Positions 1 to 8,188 of a DNA stretch of 31,151 nucleotides are shown here, piece after piece. The translations under genes and the position numbers were made by a program. Below the pieces are notes generated by a model. That model saw only the letters and a list, made by a program, of their open reading frames with translations, was not told the origin of the DNA and ran no database searches. Position 1 is the stretch's first letter; each line of letters starts with the position of its first letter. Origin of the DNA: Candidatus Moranbacteria bacterium GW2011_GWE2_36_40 (GTDB lineage Bacteria; Patescibacteriota; Minisyncoccia; Moranbacterales; GWC2-37-73); NCBI GenBank assembly GCA_000991645.1, contig LBRX01000006.1, forward strand, positions 1 through 31,151, given 5' to 3'.

Positions 1-59
1 GGGAAAAAGATATTAAACAACTCAAGTTATTCGAAATCTAACATGCATTTAATTAGACG

Positions 60-88
60 CCCTGTGGTGTCCCCAAAGACCCACAGGG
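60..88. repeat. Short GC-rich hairpin
   Basis: An 8-base arm at 60-67 (CCCTGTGG) pairs perfectly with 81-88 (CCACAGGG) around a 13-base loop. There is no T run after it on either strand that would make it a clear terminator. It could end an upstream transcript lying outside the window. The rest of 1-119 shows no coding potential that I can support. Confidence 0.4.
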
Positions 89-119
89 TATTCACAAAAT
101 ATTTTTTGCTTGAGTAAGC

Positions 120-231
120 CTTTGTTTTTTCTAAAATTTTCCTGTGATTGCCCGCCTCGCGTCGACGAGCAATCGTCTTCGCGAGTCGAGGCGGGTGTCG
201 AGTGAGGGAAAATTTTAGATAAAAAACAAAG
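120..231. repeat. Large composite palindromic repeat upstream of rtcB
   Basis: An outer A/T-rich arm (120-142) pairs with 207-231, interrupted only by two extra bases on the right arm. Inside sits a GC-rich stem, 151-159 (CCCGCCTCG) with 187-195 (CGAGGCGGG), and a small innermost hairpin 164-168/173-177 (GACGA/TCGTC). The plan, A/T outer arms around a GC-rich centre of different base composition, matches the other palindromic elements in this window, although the sequence is different. It fills most of the non-coding stretch before the RtcB gene and could be mobile (MITE/REP-like) or act in transcript folding. Confidence 0.7.
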
Positions 232-292
232 AGCGTCGAGGATATTTTTTCAAAAAATTTAGATTACGAATTCGTTTAAACATAACAAATAA

Positions 293-1792
293 ATGAAATA
301 CGAAATAAAATCACTCTCTGATAATATAAAAGAATTCAAAACAGACAAAATGTCAGTTCCAGCATTATTTTTCATGAGTCAAAATCTTCTTCCTGAGGAA
401 GAAACATTTTCTCAAGTAGAAGACATAGCTTCAAACAAAGATGTCTTTTTTCGCAACACTGTAGCTATGCCAGATGTCTGTTCCAAGCCAGGCAGAAAAA
501 ATGCCGCCGGAACAACCATCGCCAGCGAAAAATATATTCTCCCGCAAGTTAATGATTCTGATCCAAATTGTGGAATGCGACTTGTCAAAACAAACTTAAA
601 CGAAGATAACATCTCGCCAGAAGAAATTCATAAATTATTTCAAGAATTGGTTGAGGTTGTTCCTACCAAAAAATTTGTTGGCACAAAAGTGCCTTTCAAT
701 GTTGTGGTTGATATCTGTCGCCAAGGCACAAAAGCAATCATTAAACATTTAGGAATCCAAACCAAAAATGAACTCGAAAACACTCAATGCGGAGGAAGCT
801 TTTTTGAAAAAGAAATGACCCGTCAGGATATTTTTGATGTCATCCCAAAACTTTATTTAAACTTTGCCAAATATCGCCTTGGAGTTCTTGGTGCCGCTGG
901 CAATCATTTTCTTGATTTGATGAAAGTTGGAGATATTGCCGATCCACAGATGGCAGAAAAATTAGGAATCAAAAAAGGTCAATATCTTTTCATGATTCAC
1001 ACTGGAAGCGGAATATTGGGGCAATACACGATGTATACTCACACAGCCAAAAAAGCTGAACATCTTTCACAAGCTCTCATGGTTGCACTTGGGCGAATGA
1101 CATTCAATTCCAGCAAAAAAGATGTTTACAAAAAGATGCAGGAAAAAATAAAATTGCACATGACCAAAGATGATTCACTTTTGAAATATGATGCTGCTGG
1201 CGACGATGGCGAACTATACATGAATGCACGTGCCGCCGCTTCAAATTTTGGCACTGCTAACAGAGCTGTTATTACTCACAACATTTCACAGACAATCAAA
1301 AAATTGTTTGGCCGTGATCCTGAAATGGATTTGATTTATGATCTGCCACACATTTCCATTACCAAGGAACAACATTTTGGAAAGGATGTAATGGTTCATC
1401 GTTCCAACACTTCGCGTGCCTTTGGTCCAAGCAAGATGTCCCATCATCCAATTTACAAGGAAACAGGAGAACCAGCATTTATCCCATCTTCCATGAGCAC
1501 TGATGCCTACATTTGCGTTGGCACAGACAGAAATGATCAAAGTTTTTATTCTGCTCCGCACGGAACAGGTAAAGGCAAAAACAACAATGAAAAAAGCATT
1601 TCAAATAAAGAAGAATTATTTGCAAAAATGAAAGAAAAAGGTGTCCGACTTTATAACGCAAAGTCTTCAATTGTTATTAATCAAGATTCTGCCAGATATA
1701 AAAATATCGACGAAGTAATAAAGGGTGTTGAGGCAAACGGCGTCGCTCATGTCGTCGCAAAAATGCAACCAGTGGCAGTTATTATGTACTAA
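293..1792 (+). CDS. rtcB: RtcB-family RNA ligase, divergent
   Basis: 499 residues, the usual length for RtcB, which joins RNA 2',3'-cyclic-phosphate or 3'-phosphate ends to 5'-OH ends using GTP and Mn2+ in tRNA splicing or RNA repair. Visible family motifs in order: AMPD near 58-61, DPNCG (90-94) with the metal-binding Asp and Cys, GNHF (203-206), IHTGS (235-239), ANR/THN (322-330), HRSNTSRA (369-376) and the guanylated-His motif APHGTGKG (421-428, His423). Two departures stand out: the usual HRKGATRA is HRSNTSRA, and the chain ends in VAVIMY instead of the normal terminal lysine-glycine that contacts GMP. GNHF is followed by LD rather than the common IE. The ATG at 293 has no Shine-Dalgarno sequence, as is typical here. 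Family assignment is firm; full ligase activity is less so. Confidence 0.9.
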   Translation: MKYEIKSLSDNIKEFKTDKMSVPALFFMSQNLLPEEETFSQVEDIASNKDVFFRNTVAMPDVCSKPGRKNAAGTTIASEKYILPQVNDSDPNCGMRLVKTNLNEDNISPEEIHKLFQELVEVVPTKKFVGTKVPFNVVVDICRQGTKAIIKHLGIQTKNELENTQCGGSFFEKEMTRQDIFDVIPKLYLNFAKYRLGVLGAAGNHFLDLMKVGDIADPQMAEKLGIKKGQYLFMIHTGSGILGQYTMYTHTAKKAEHLSQALMVALGRMTFNSSKKDVYKKMQEKIKLHMTKDDSLLKYDAAGDDGELYMNARAAASNFGTANRAVITHNISQTIKKLFGRDPEMDLIYDLPHISITKEQHFGKDVMVHRSNTSRAFGPSKMSHHPIYKETGEPAFIPSSMSTDAYICVGTDRNDQSFYSAPHGTGKGKNNNEKSISNKEELFAKMKEKGVRLYNAKSSIVINQDSARYKNIDEVIKGVEANGVAHVVAKMQPVAVIMY

Positions 1793-1798
1793 ATAGTA

Positions 1799-1878
1799 AA
1801 AAGTTATAAAGTTATAAAGTTATAAAGTAAATACAAAAATACTTTACGAACTTTAAGAACTTTATGAACCTTATAAAC
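1799..1878. repeat. Degenerate tandem/inverted microrepeats
   Basis: The left half is a tandem run of the 9-base word GTTATAAAG (about three copies). The right half carries degenerate copies of the same word on the opposite strand (ACTTTACGA, ACTTTAAGA, ACTTTATGA, CCTTATAAAC). The two halves can fold on each other around ATACAAAAATA. It lies between the rtcB stop and the GTG start of the kinase gene, and may act as a loose terminator or leader structure. Confidence 0.6.
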
Positions 1879-1882
1879 TTTT

Positions 1883-2470
1883 GTGAAAATTATAAGCATC
1901 TCCGGTCTTGATGGGTCTGGAAAATCCACTCAAATAGAACTGTTAAAAAATTATCTTGAATCGCAAGGCAAGAAAGTTTTCTATTTTCATGCTGTTCAAT
2001 TTTCTATCGCCAATGTTCTTAACAATCAACAATCAACGGTCAATGGTCAACAGGAAACAAAAAGTGTAACAAAGGCCGGTTGGTTTAAAATTCAACTTCG
2101 CAAAATAGCTCTTATCATAGATTTAATGAGATTCAGTTTGCTACGTAACAAATTACGCAACTCCGGCTTTGATTACATTCTTTCCGATCGCTATTTCTAC
2201 GACAACATAATTAATATAAACTATCTGTCTCATCAGTCCTATATGTCTTCTGTTAATTTTGTTCCCCGCCCCAATTTTGCTTTTTATCTGCAAACTGATC
2301 CAAATGAAATAATCAAACGCGACCGCGTGCCAGATCAAGGAATTGAATATTTAAACAAGAAAAAAGAATTACTCGACCAAGCCGCTGCAAACTGGAACTT
2401 AAAAATAATCGACGGAAACAGAAATAAAGAAGAAATATTTGAAGAAATAAAAAAAGAGGCTGGCCTTTGA
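1883..2470 (+). CDS. Thymidylate-kinase-like P-loop kinase
   Basis: 195 residues with a Walker A loop GLDGSGKST at 8-16, a DRY-type motif SDRYFYDN at 101-108 that in dTMP kinases binds the nucleotide monophosphate, and an Arg/Lys-rich lid near 145-162. The C-terminal segment DGNRNKEEIFEEI matches the end of thymidylate kinases. The expected role is phosphorylation of dTMP to dTDP, but a related nucleoside-monophosphate kinase is possible because the usual RE-P-G motif after the P-loop is not evident. Translation starts at GTG (1883), with no ATG before the P-loop and no Shine-Dalgarno. Residues about 47-62 (NNQQSTVNGQQETKSV) are low-complexity and encoded by a repeat-like DNA run, which looks like an in-frame microrepeat insertion. 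It follows rtcB after 90 bases and may be cotranscribed. Confidence 0.75.
   Translation: MKIISISGLDGSGKSTQIELLKNYLESQGKKVFYFHAVQFSIANVLNNQQSTVNGQQETKSVTKAGWFKIQLRKIALIIDLMRFSLLRNKLRNSGFDYILSDRYFYDNIININYLSHQSYMSSVNFVPRPNFAFYLQTDPNEIIKRDRVPDQGIEYLNKKKELLDQAAANWNLKIIDGNRNKEEIFEEIKKEAGL
2021..2054. repeat. In-frame microrepeat inside the kinase gene
   Basis: The words AACAATC, AACAATC, AACGGTC, AATGGTC, AACAGG follow one another with a 7-base period. The run encodes the low-complexity Asn/Gln/Ser-rich residues 47-57 of the kinase. The style is that of the intergenic microrepeats at 1799-1878 and 28290-28316 rather than of normal coding sequence. Confidence 0.55.
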
Positions 2471-2497
2471 CCAACCCCTTGTGAAACCAACCTCTTG
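2446..2497 (-). terminator. Hairpin terminator of the 2505-2963 gene
   Basis: Read on the minus strand, AAGAGGTTGG (2496-2487) pairs with CCAGCCTCTT (2463-2454), 9 of 10 Watson-Crick plus one wobble, followed by a T-rich run (2456-2446). It overlaps the last codons of the convergent kinase gene. The loop is long (about 23 bases), so efficiency is uncertain. Confidence 0.55.
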
Positions 2498-2504
2498 CAA
2501 AAAA

Positions 2505-2963
2505 CTACCGTTCTTCTTCTTTGCAAACAACTCTTTTGCAGAAATTATTCATGATAAATTTTGGAATATCGCCAATTTCTACAATCTTGAAAGCATTAAA
2601 CCTTCCAGCTTTCAAGTAGAGCTCCTCACCTTTTTCATCCATCAATAAATAGTATTCCACGTTTGACTTAGCAAGCCCATTTTCCCTGGGAAGCGTGCAC
2701 TTAACAGATGGATTTGCGCTTGTTCTTCCTGCGATAAAATACACCTTAAAATTATCAGGGGGTATCCAATAAAATTCATGACACAGTCCCTTCCTGATCT
2801 CGCCACCAATCCCCCTGAGCAATTCAAAATTTTTAGCCTTTGTTTTCTTAGAAAGATTAAAAATCTCTATTCTTTTTATGGGTCGCCCCATATTTCTCAG
2901 AAAATTCTGTTCAACAACTGCAAGAATCTGACAACAAAGTGTTGCTTTCGGACTTTTTTTCAT
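2505..2963 (-). CDS. Hypothetical protein, solitary gene
   Basis: 152 residues, not recognised. No signal peptide or membrane segment. The N-terminal half is basic (RPIKRIEIF, SKKTKAKNF), and the centre to C-terminus has alternating hydrophobic patterns suggestive of beta strands (FKVYFIAG, VEYYLLMDEKGEELYLKAG). There are five cysteines, two adjacent near residues 10-11. The ATG at 2963 is preceded by a strong Shine-Dalgarno sequence (AAGGGG, spacer about 7), which is rare in this window, and the gene has its own hairpin terminator. It is convergent with the kinase gene and divergent from the flippase gene. It looks like a real, independently transcribed cytoplasmic protein, but no function can be assigned. 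Confidence 0.7.
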   Translation of the reverse strand: MKKSPKATLCCQILAVVEQNFLRNMGRPIKRIEIFNLSKKTKAKNFELLRGIGGEIRKGLCHEFYWIPPDNFKVYFIAGRTSANPSVKCTLPRENGLAKSNVEYYLLMDEKGEELYLKAGRFNAFKIVEIGDIPKFIMNNFCKRVVCKEEER

Positions 2964-2981
2964 GATATTTCCCCTTTCTTA

Positions 2982-3010
2982 TTGAGTTTTTAAAGTATCT
3001 CTAGTACAAT
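2982..3010 (+). promoter_or_regulatory. Predicted sigma-70 promoter for the flippase gene
   Basis: TTGAGT at 2982-2987, a 17-base spacer and TACAAT at 3005-3010, with the start codon 47 bases further on. It matches the consensus at 4 of 6 and 5 of 6 positions. Confidence 0.5.
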
Positions 3011-3056
3011 ACACTTATGCAAATAGAACAATAAAATATAGCATATAAACAACCTT

Positions 3057-4589
3057 ATGTCAAGCAACAATCTCGCAAAATCAACAATGTGGTTAATTGC
3101 CAGTGAAATAATCTTCAATCTTTCTGGATATATCATTCACTCTTTTGTCGGTCGCATTTTGGGACCGGCAGATTATGGTCGTTATGGTTTGGTTGTGACA
3201 ATGACCACAATGATAATCATCCTCATTGGCAATGGAATTCCGACCGCCATGGCCAAATATATCAGCGAGATTTTTGAAACAAATCCGCGTCTTGTGCTTG
3301 TCATCAAAAGAAAAGCATTAATATTGCAATCAATTCTTATCGGCTCAATCACTGTTGTTTTCTATATTTGCGCACCGCTTATCGCCATGGCACTGGGCGA
3401 CCCAACACTCACACCACTTTTTCGCATCTCAACCCTCATAATTCCCTCTTTTGCTGCGGCATCATTCTATTTTTCCTTCTATACAGCCCTACACAAGTTC
3501 AATGTCCAATCTGTTCTTAAAACTTTGCGCTCTATATTGAAGGTGGTGGCAATCGTGGGGCTTGCATACGCTTTTGGAGTCCCAGGATCGATTGTGGGAT
3601 ATGCCGTAGCCGCATTGAGCGTCTTTTTGATCGCTTTTTCTCTTGATCAGCTCAAATATACCAAAGAAATTAAAAAGGCTGCCAAGGCTCAAAATTTGAG
3701 CCTACAGAACGAATTTGAGACAAAAAAACTGCTCACATACGCCTGGCAGGTTATTCTCTTTTTCTTGGCCTATGAACTTCTCATTAGCATCGATTTATAC
3801 CTCGTGAAAGGCATCCTGCATAATGACCATTTAACTGGAATTTATAACGCAGCCCTAACAGTCGGGCGTATTCCATATTATATTTTTTACGCTTTTACCA
3901 TCATGCTTTTGCCAGTAGTTTCAAAATCAACTGCTGAAAAAAACATTGAGCATGCAAGCACAGTAATAAAACAATCACTCAGGCTCATATTAATCACGCT
4001 TGTTCCTGCAGTTGTCTGTCTTTCAATTTATTCAGAACAAATTTTATTCATATTCTTTGGACACGGATATCAAGAAGCTGCACTGCCAATGTCAATTTTG
4101 TCATATGGAGTGGGTTTTTTGACTATTTTCTATGTGCTAAGTTTTGTCATGAACGGAGCTGGAAAAACAAAAACAACCATGACTATTGCAATTGCGGGAT
4201 TTCTCTTGAACACCATCCTGAATTACATCCTTATAAAACAATATGGTCTTGTTGGAAGTGCTGTTGCAACATCCTTAGTTTCGGTTTTTGTTGCAGTCAT
4301 GATATACAACATCACTTCAAAGTATTTTGGAAATTTGCTGACAAAAAAGACTCTTGGAAAAATAATGCTTGCAGCATTTCACATTTTCATATTTCAAAGA
4401 TTTTTATCAACAGGACAATATTCCTTTCTTCTTTCAATAGTAATTCTTTTTGCAATCTATTTTTCATTTTTGATAATTCTCAAGGAAATATCAAAAAAAG
4501 ATCTTACCTATCTTGCTGAAATATTAAGCAAGAAGAAAAAACAAAAAGAAGTGGAGGAAGAATTGTCAGGCAATGAGCCAAGCGCCTGA
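3057..4589 (+). CDS. Wzx-like polysaccharide flippase (MOP superfamily)
   Basis: 510 residues, almost entirely hydrophobic, with about 14 predicted membrane segments. The N-terminal stretch with GRILGPADYGRYGLV (residues 32-46) is a hallmark of the polysaccharide-synthase/O-antigen-flippase branch of the MOP exporters, which turn lipid-linked oligosaccharides from the inner to the outer leaflet. Typical later features include a repeated-half arrangement and a GLVGSAVATSLV motif near 398-409. The cytoplasmic C-terminus ends in a charged Lys/Glu tail. The gene stands divergent from 2505-2963 and convergent with the GT-C run that ends at 4682, and its promoter is predicted at 2982-3010. Context with glycosyltransferases and ugd fits export of a surface glycan unit; the exact substrate is unknown. 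Confidence 0.85.
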   Translation: MSSNNLAKSTMWLIASEIIFNLSGYIIHSFVGRILGPADYGRYGLVVTMTTMIIILIGNGIPTAMAKYISEIFETNPRLVLVIKRKALILQSILIGSITVVFYICAPLIAMALGDPTLTPLFRISTLIIPSFAAASFYFSFYTALHKFNVQSVLKTLRSILKVVAIVGLAYAFGVPGSIVGYAVAALSVFLIAFSLDQLKYTKEIKKAAKAQNLSLQNEFETKKLLTYAWQVILFFLAYELLISIDLYLVKGILHNDHLTGIYNAALTVGRIPYYIFYAFTIMLLPVVSKSTAEKNIEHASTVIKQSLRLILITLVPAVVCLSIYSEQILFIFFGHGYQEAALPMSILSYGVGFLTIFYVLSFVMNGAGKTKTTMTIAIAGFLLNTILNYILIKQYGLVGSAVATSLVSVFVAVMIYNITSKYFGNLLTKKTLGKIMLAAFHIFIFQRFLSTGQYSFLLSIVILFAIYFSFLIILKEISKKDLTYLAEILSKKKKQKEVEEELSGNEPSA

Positions 4590-4608
4590 TCCATGAAACT
4601 TAAACCAA

Positions 4609-4677
4609 GAGCGTGCCGAAAAAGATAACAAGCAAATCAAAATACCATTCAAAATAACCATGTGTTGCGTGTGACCC
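4609..4677. repeat. Half copy of palindromic repeat family 2
   Basis: The sequence GAGCGTGCCGAAAAAG at its left end and CCATGTGTTGCGTGTGACCC at its right end match the right half of the element at 17558-17747, with the same order and spacing and several substitutions between. The left arm is absent, so this looks like a decayed or one-armed copy. It occupies the gap between two convergent genes. Confidence 0.65.
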
Positions 4678-4681
4678 TGTA

Positions 4682-6289
4682 TCACTTTACCCTCAAAGAA
4701 AATATTGAAAACTGTCCATGAGAAACACATTTTTCAATTTCATATTTCTTCAATGTTTTTGCTGGCAGATCGCATCCTGTATCAGCACTTTTTATGTAAA
4801 AAATATTGTCTCCACTTTCCAATTTGACTTCTTCGCGCAATTCAATCAAATTCAATGCGTATTTTTCTGACAAAAACTGCAATGGCCTAAGCATTTTGAA
4901 AAGATATCCAGCTTGCGCATCAAGAACAAGTGTTTTTTGATCCTGAGAATTATTTTGGAGAAATTCAACAATAAAATTTTCCTCTCCTAATGTCGCATAA
5001 TCAAAATCGCCATTTATTTCCCTTCCACCATTTTTCAAATCCTTGAATGTGCCATATATTTTTTGAAAATTGAAAAAGGAAAGTACAAGCACCGCAATCA
5101 AAATGACAAGAATTTCCTTTCTGAACTTTTTGGATAAAAATGAAACCCAAAAACCAGCGAGAAAAAAAGGGATGAAACTTAGCCCAAGAAAGAAACGAAC
5201 TGACAGTTCAGTTGCCCAAGCAACAAAGAAAAGAAATGAAATTCCAACATAAACTGACAAAATTATGAGCATATCTTTTTTCTTTTGTTCCTTTTCTTTT
5301 TTTGCGCTGCGTCCCAAAAGAAAATAACCGCCAAAGGAAAAAATTGCAAAAAATATCCAGACAGCAACAAAAGAAACTTTTTCAAAAATGGTCATTCTTT
5401 TTCCATCCAACTTATTTACAGTCTTTATGTCTCCCCTGTATCCACATTCCTCTTCATCGCCCAGTGCAGAAATGATGTGTCCATTTGATTTGATGTGACA
5501 AGAAATATTTAATAATAAATTCTCGCCGAAACTTGCGTTTCTTTGATTTTTTTCTGTTGCCCCTAAAATTAATTGCAAGGAATTTACTCCTCCAGTTTTA
5601 ATCTCACTGATAATTTGAGCAGTATTAACAAAAAGTGCCGCAGCCAAAATGATCGCCATTATTGAGAAACCAATCTGTTTTTTCTTGAAAAGAATCGTTG
5701 CTGCAACAATACTTACAACAGGAAGAATTATGAGCAGCGATGTGTGCAACTGCATGCTTATTCCCAAAGCTATTCCACACAAAATCGCCCACAAAATTTT
5801 CTTGCTTTTTTCACTGCCCATCAAGCCATGCAATGAATACAAATACAGCATCACGAAAAACGGTGTCGAGTTTGGATTCCATGCAAAACGAGAATATTTG
5901 ACTGCAAAATATGAAATGACATACAGCCACACAACCATCAGAGAAATTCTTGAATTAAAAAATATTTTGGCAAACAAAAAAAGTAACGGGATTGAAAGAA
6001 TTGCAAAAAGCAAATCTGGATATGCCGCAACCTGAGGATGACTTCCAAAAATTTTCACGGAAGCTATTTGAAAATAATAAAAAACCCCACCAAGCTTGAA
6101 AGATGTTCCACCAGCCCATGGCCCAAGAAGCGGAATCGGTTCCCTGCCTTCTGAAACATTAATCGCCAATCTGGCATCTCTTGCTTGATCTGCATTAAAT
6201 CTTAGCCACTCAGAAAAATTGTAGCTACGCAGAAAAAAACCCACCGCAACAAACAAGATTATAGCAATAAATACATTCTTTTTGTTCAT
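4682..6289 (-). CDS. GT-C membrane glycosyltransferase, array paralogue 1
   Basis: 535 residues, many membrane segments, first one at about 5-21. The first outer loop carries the acidic motif ADQARDA (33-39, Asp34), the position where GT-C enzymes of the GT39/ArnT/PMT kind have their catalytic Asp/Glu. It is followed by PLLGPWAGGT (53-62), GVFYYFQ (68-74), AYPDLLF (89-95) and YSRFAWNPN (132-140). The C-terminal third is a smaller soluble, probably outward-facing domain. Such enzymes transfer a sugar from a polyprenyl-phosphate donor to an acceptor on the outer membrane face. The first half is closely similar to the other four proteins of this run; the second half is much more divergent. It is the last gene of the minus-strand group, 58 bases after paralogue 2, with a half-repeat in the gap. 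Donor and acceptor are unknown. Confidence 0.8.
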   Translation of the reverse strand: MNKKNVFIAIILFVAVGFFLRSYNFSEWLRFNADQARDARLAINVSEGREPIPLLGPWAGGTSFKLGGVFYYFQIASVKIFGSHPQVAAYPDLLFAILSIPLLFLFAKIFFNSRISLMVVWLYVISYFAVKYSRFAWNPNSTPFFVMLYLYSLHGLMGSEKSKKILWAILCGIALGISMQLHTSLLIILPVVSIVAATILFKKKQIGFSIMAIILAAALFVNTAQIISEIKTGGVNSLQLILGATEKNQRNASFGENLLLNISCHIKSNGHIISALGDEEECGYRGDIKTVNKLDGKRMTIFEKVSFVAVWIFFAIFSFGGYFLLGRSAKKEKEQKKKDMLIILSVYVGISFLFFVAWATELSVRFFLGLSFIPFFLAGFWVSFLSKKFRKEILVILIAVLVLSFFNFQKIYGTFKDLKNGGREINGDFDYATLGEENFIVEFLQNNSQDQKTLVLDAQAGYLFKMLRPLQFLSEKYALNLIELREEVKLESGDNIFYIKSADTGCDLPAKTLKKYEIEKCVSHGQFSIFSLRVK

Positions 6290-6303
6290 CTGTTTTTAAT
6301 TAA

Positions 6304-6345
6304 ATCATGACTTACGCATTTTGTTTTTAGAATTTCATGCAAATA
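6304..6345. repeat. Half copy of palindromic repeat family 1
   Basis: ATCATGACTTACGCAT followed by AATTTCATGCAAATA matches the left arm of the family 1 elements at 20288, 20901 and 24329. The core and right arm are missing. It fills the 58-base gap between paralogues 1 and 2 and ends next to the stop codon of the latter. Confidence 0.65.
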
Positions 6346-6347
6346 AC

Positions 6348-8156
6348 TCACATGGATAAATCCTTCCAAAAAACTCTTTCTTCCCTGCCAGCATTTCCAA
6401 TGCTTTCCAAGCTCTGAATAATTCCAAAACCTGATCCACTGTCAGAACCAGAATTTTCAGTTTTTGCAACATCTTCATCTGTTTCATCATTTTCTCTCTC
6501 TTCTTGGGCTTTTTCTTCTTTGGCGGATTTTTTCTTTTTGAATGGATTGTCTATTTTCTTCTTCCCGGAAAGTTCATTCTCATTTATCGCAAAACGAACA
6601 ACTGTCATATCTCCAAAATTTCCTTGATTTATTTTTTCTATATGCTTTCCATAATATCTGTCAAAATAGTTGTTTTTCGTGAAATACACAAAATAGTAGC
6701 ATTCTTTGTCAGAAACATCTATCGTTCCCCATTTTATGCTGTCCTCTCTTTTTTCTCCAATGCTTTCCAATGCATACGTGAAAAGACTTCTATATACTTC
6801 TTTTGGCGGTATGATGGTAAATGTTTCTTTTTCACAATCATTACTAATAAATCTGGCCACTTTTTCCAAGTGCCACCAAGATTCTCCCTGTACTGATTTC
6901 AAAATTGCAGATTTTCTCGGTTTTGTCACTTTTTGCTGAGAATCCCCCATTTCAGAAAACCATGCCCCAACGCTATATGCATTGGCAAAAACTGGAAGAG
7001 CAAAGATTATTATCGGTATAATTATTTTGTGCTTAAAATCAAAAGTTTTTTCAAGTAATAAAGCAATGAATCCCAAAAAGATAAACGGCAACGGCAAGAT
7101 AACTAAAAAATGTCTTGGTTGAAGTTGCGAAGCTAGGCTTGTGTACATTACAAAATATGAAAAAAACCAAACAAGCACAAGAAAAATAAGAAATTTCTTT
7201 TGCGAATCTTTTTCCCTGATAAAACAAACAACCCCAGAAAAAGCGCCTGCGACGACCAACAAGCCAGACCAATTGATGACATACTTTGGCAAATTTACAA
7301 GTCCGCCTAAAATGGTCAGAAAATATTTGGAAAAATTAAAATAATTTTTTTGCAAAAGTGTCAAAATTCCAGAATCAGAACTCTTTTTACCAATTGAGGC
7401 AAGAAAATTCATGGCATTATTCCCCTGAGTTGCAACATCACTCAAAATAACCGGCACATAAAAGAGAAAAAATATCAAAAAAATTATTCCCAAATATCCT
7501 GCATGTTGTCTGATTGATTTTTTGAAATAAATCCTTCTGGCAACAAAAACAGCAAATATTATGAACGGAAAAATCAAAAATGAAACATAGTGTAGTTGGC
7601 TTGCAACTGAATATGCGATTCCAATGGCAACCGACCAAACAATTTTCCATTTTCTTTGCTCAGCATTGAAAAATTTGAACAGGGCATAGAAAAAAAGCAA
7701 ATTGAAAAATGGTAACGAATTTGGATTCCAAGCAAAACGAGAATATTGAATAGCAAAATAACAAACAGAATACCCAAGAGTCAAAGCCAGCGCCCAATTT
7801 TTTGAAAAAAGTTCTTTCAAAAAAAGATACATCAACCCCAGAGTTAAAATTGAAAAAAATAAATCCGGATATGCAAAAACAGCTGGAGTGCTTGTTCCAA
7901 AAATTGATGCTGAGAGATATTCAAAATAATAAAATATCGGACCCAATCTCAAAAAAGTTCCACCAGCTTTTGGTCCAAGCAGTGGCAAATATCCAGGCCC
8001 ATTTTCAACAGCCTTGCTCACCAAAAAAGCATCTCTTGCCTGATCTCCTTGAAAAAAAAGCCAGTCTTCGAGATTATATGTACGCAAGAAAATTCCAACC
8101 ACAAAAACAAGTGCGAGCGCTGCAGCAAAAACATATTTTTTATGAGCAATATTCAT
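6348..8156 (-). CDS. GT-C membrane glycosyltransferase, array paralogue 2
   Basis: 602 residues. Same plan as its neighbours: membrane segment at about 8-24, GDQARDA with Asp38, PLLGPKAGGT, GPIFYYFEY, AYPDLFFSIL and YSRFAWNPNS. Membrane segments run to about residue 400, followed by a soluble domain. The C-terminus carries a long Lys/Glu/Asp/Ser-rich tail (about residues 528-590) and finishes with ERVFWKDLSM; the FWKD end is shared with paralogue 3. Expected role is sugar transfer from a polyprenyl-phosphate donor on the outer face of the membrane. It lies 32 bases downstream of paralogue 3, so the two are probably cotranscribed. No Shine-Dalgarno is seen before the ATG. Specific sugar and acceptor unknown. 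Confidence 0.8.
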   Translation of the reverse strand: MNIAHKKYVFAAALALVFVVGIFLRTYNLEDWLFFQGDQARDAFLVSKAVENGPGYLPLLGPKAGGTFLRLGPIFYYFEYLSASIFGTSTPAVFAYPDLFFSILTLGLMYLFLKELFSKNWALALTLGYSVCYFAIQYSRFAWNPNSLPFFNLLFFYALFKFFNAEQRKWKIVWSVAIGIAYSVASQLHYVSFLIFPFIIFAVFVARRIYFKKSIRQHAGYLGIIFLIFFLFYVPVILSDVATQGNNAMNFLASIGKKSSDSGILTLLQKNYFNFSKYFLTILGGLVNLPKYVINWSGLLVVAGAFSGVVCFIREKDSQKKFLIFLVLVWFFSYFVMYTSLASQLQPRHFLVILPLPFIFLGFIALLLEKTFDFKHKIIIPIIIFALPVFANAYSVGAWFSEMGDSQQKVTKPRKSAILKSVQGESWWHLEKVARFISNDCEKETFTIIPPKEVYRSLFTYALESIGEKREDSIKWGTIDVSDKECYYFVYFTKNNYFDRYYGKHIEKINQGNFGDMTVVRFAINENELSGKKKIDNPFKKKKSAKEEKAQEERENDETDEDVAKTENSGSDSGSGFGIIQSLESIGNAGREERVFWKDLSM

Positions 8157-8188
8157 CTTATTGTCTTAATCATATCAATAAATTAAAT

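Noticed and set aside
5649..6035. A 128-residue plus-strand frame inside GT-C paralogue 1
   Set aside because: It lies wholly antisense to a gene with conserved family motifs and its translation has no recognisable domain; it is a by-product of the opposite strand.
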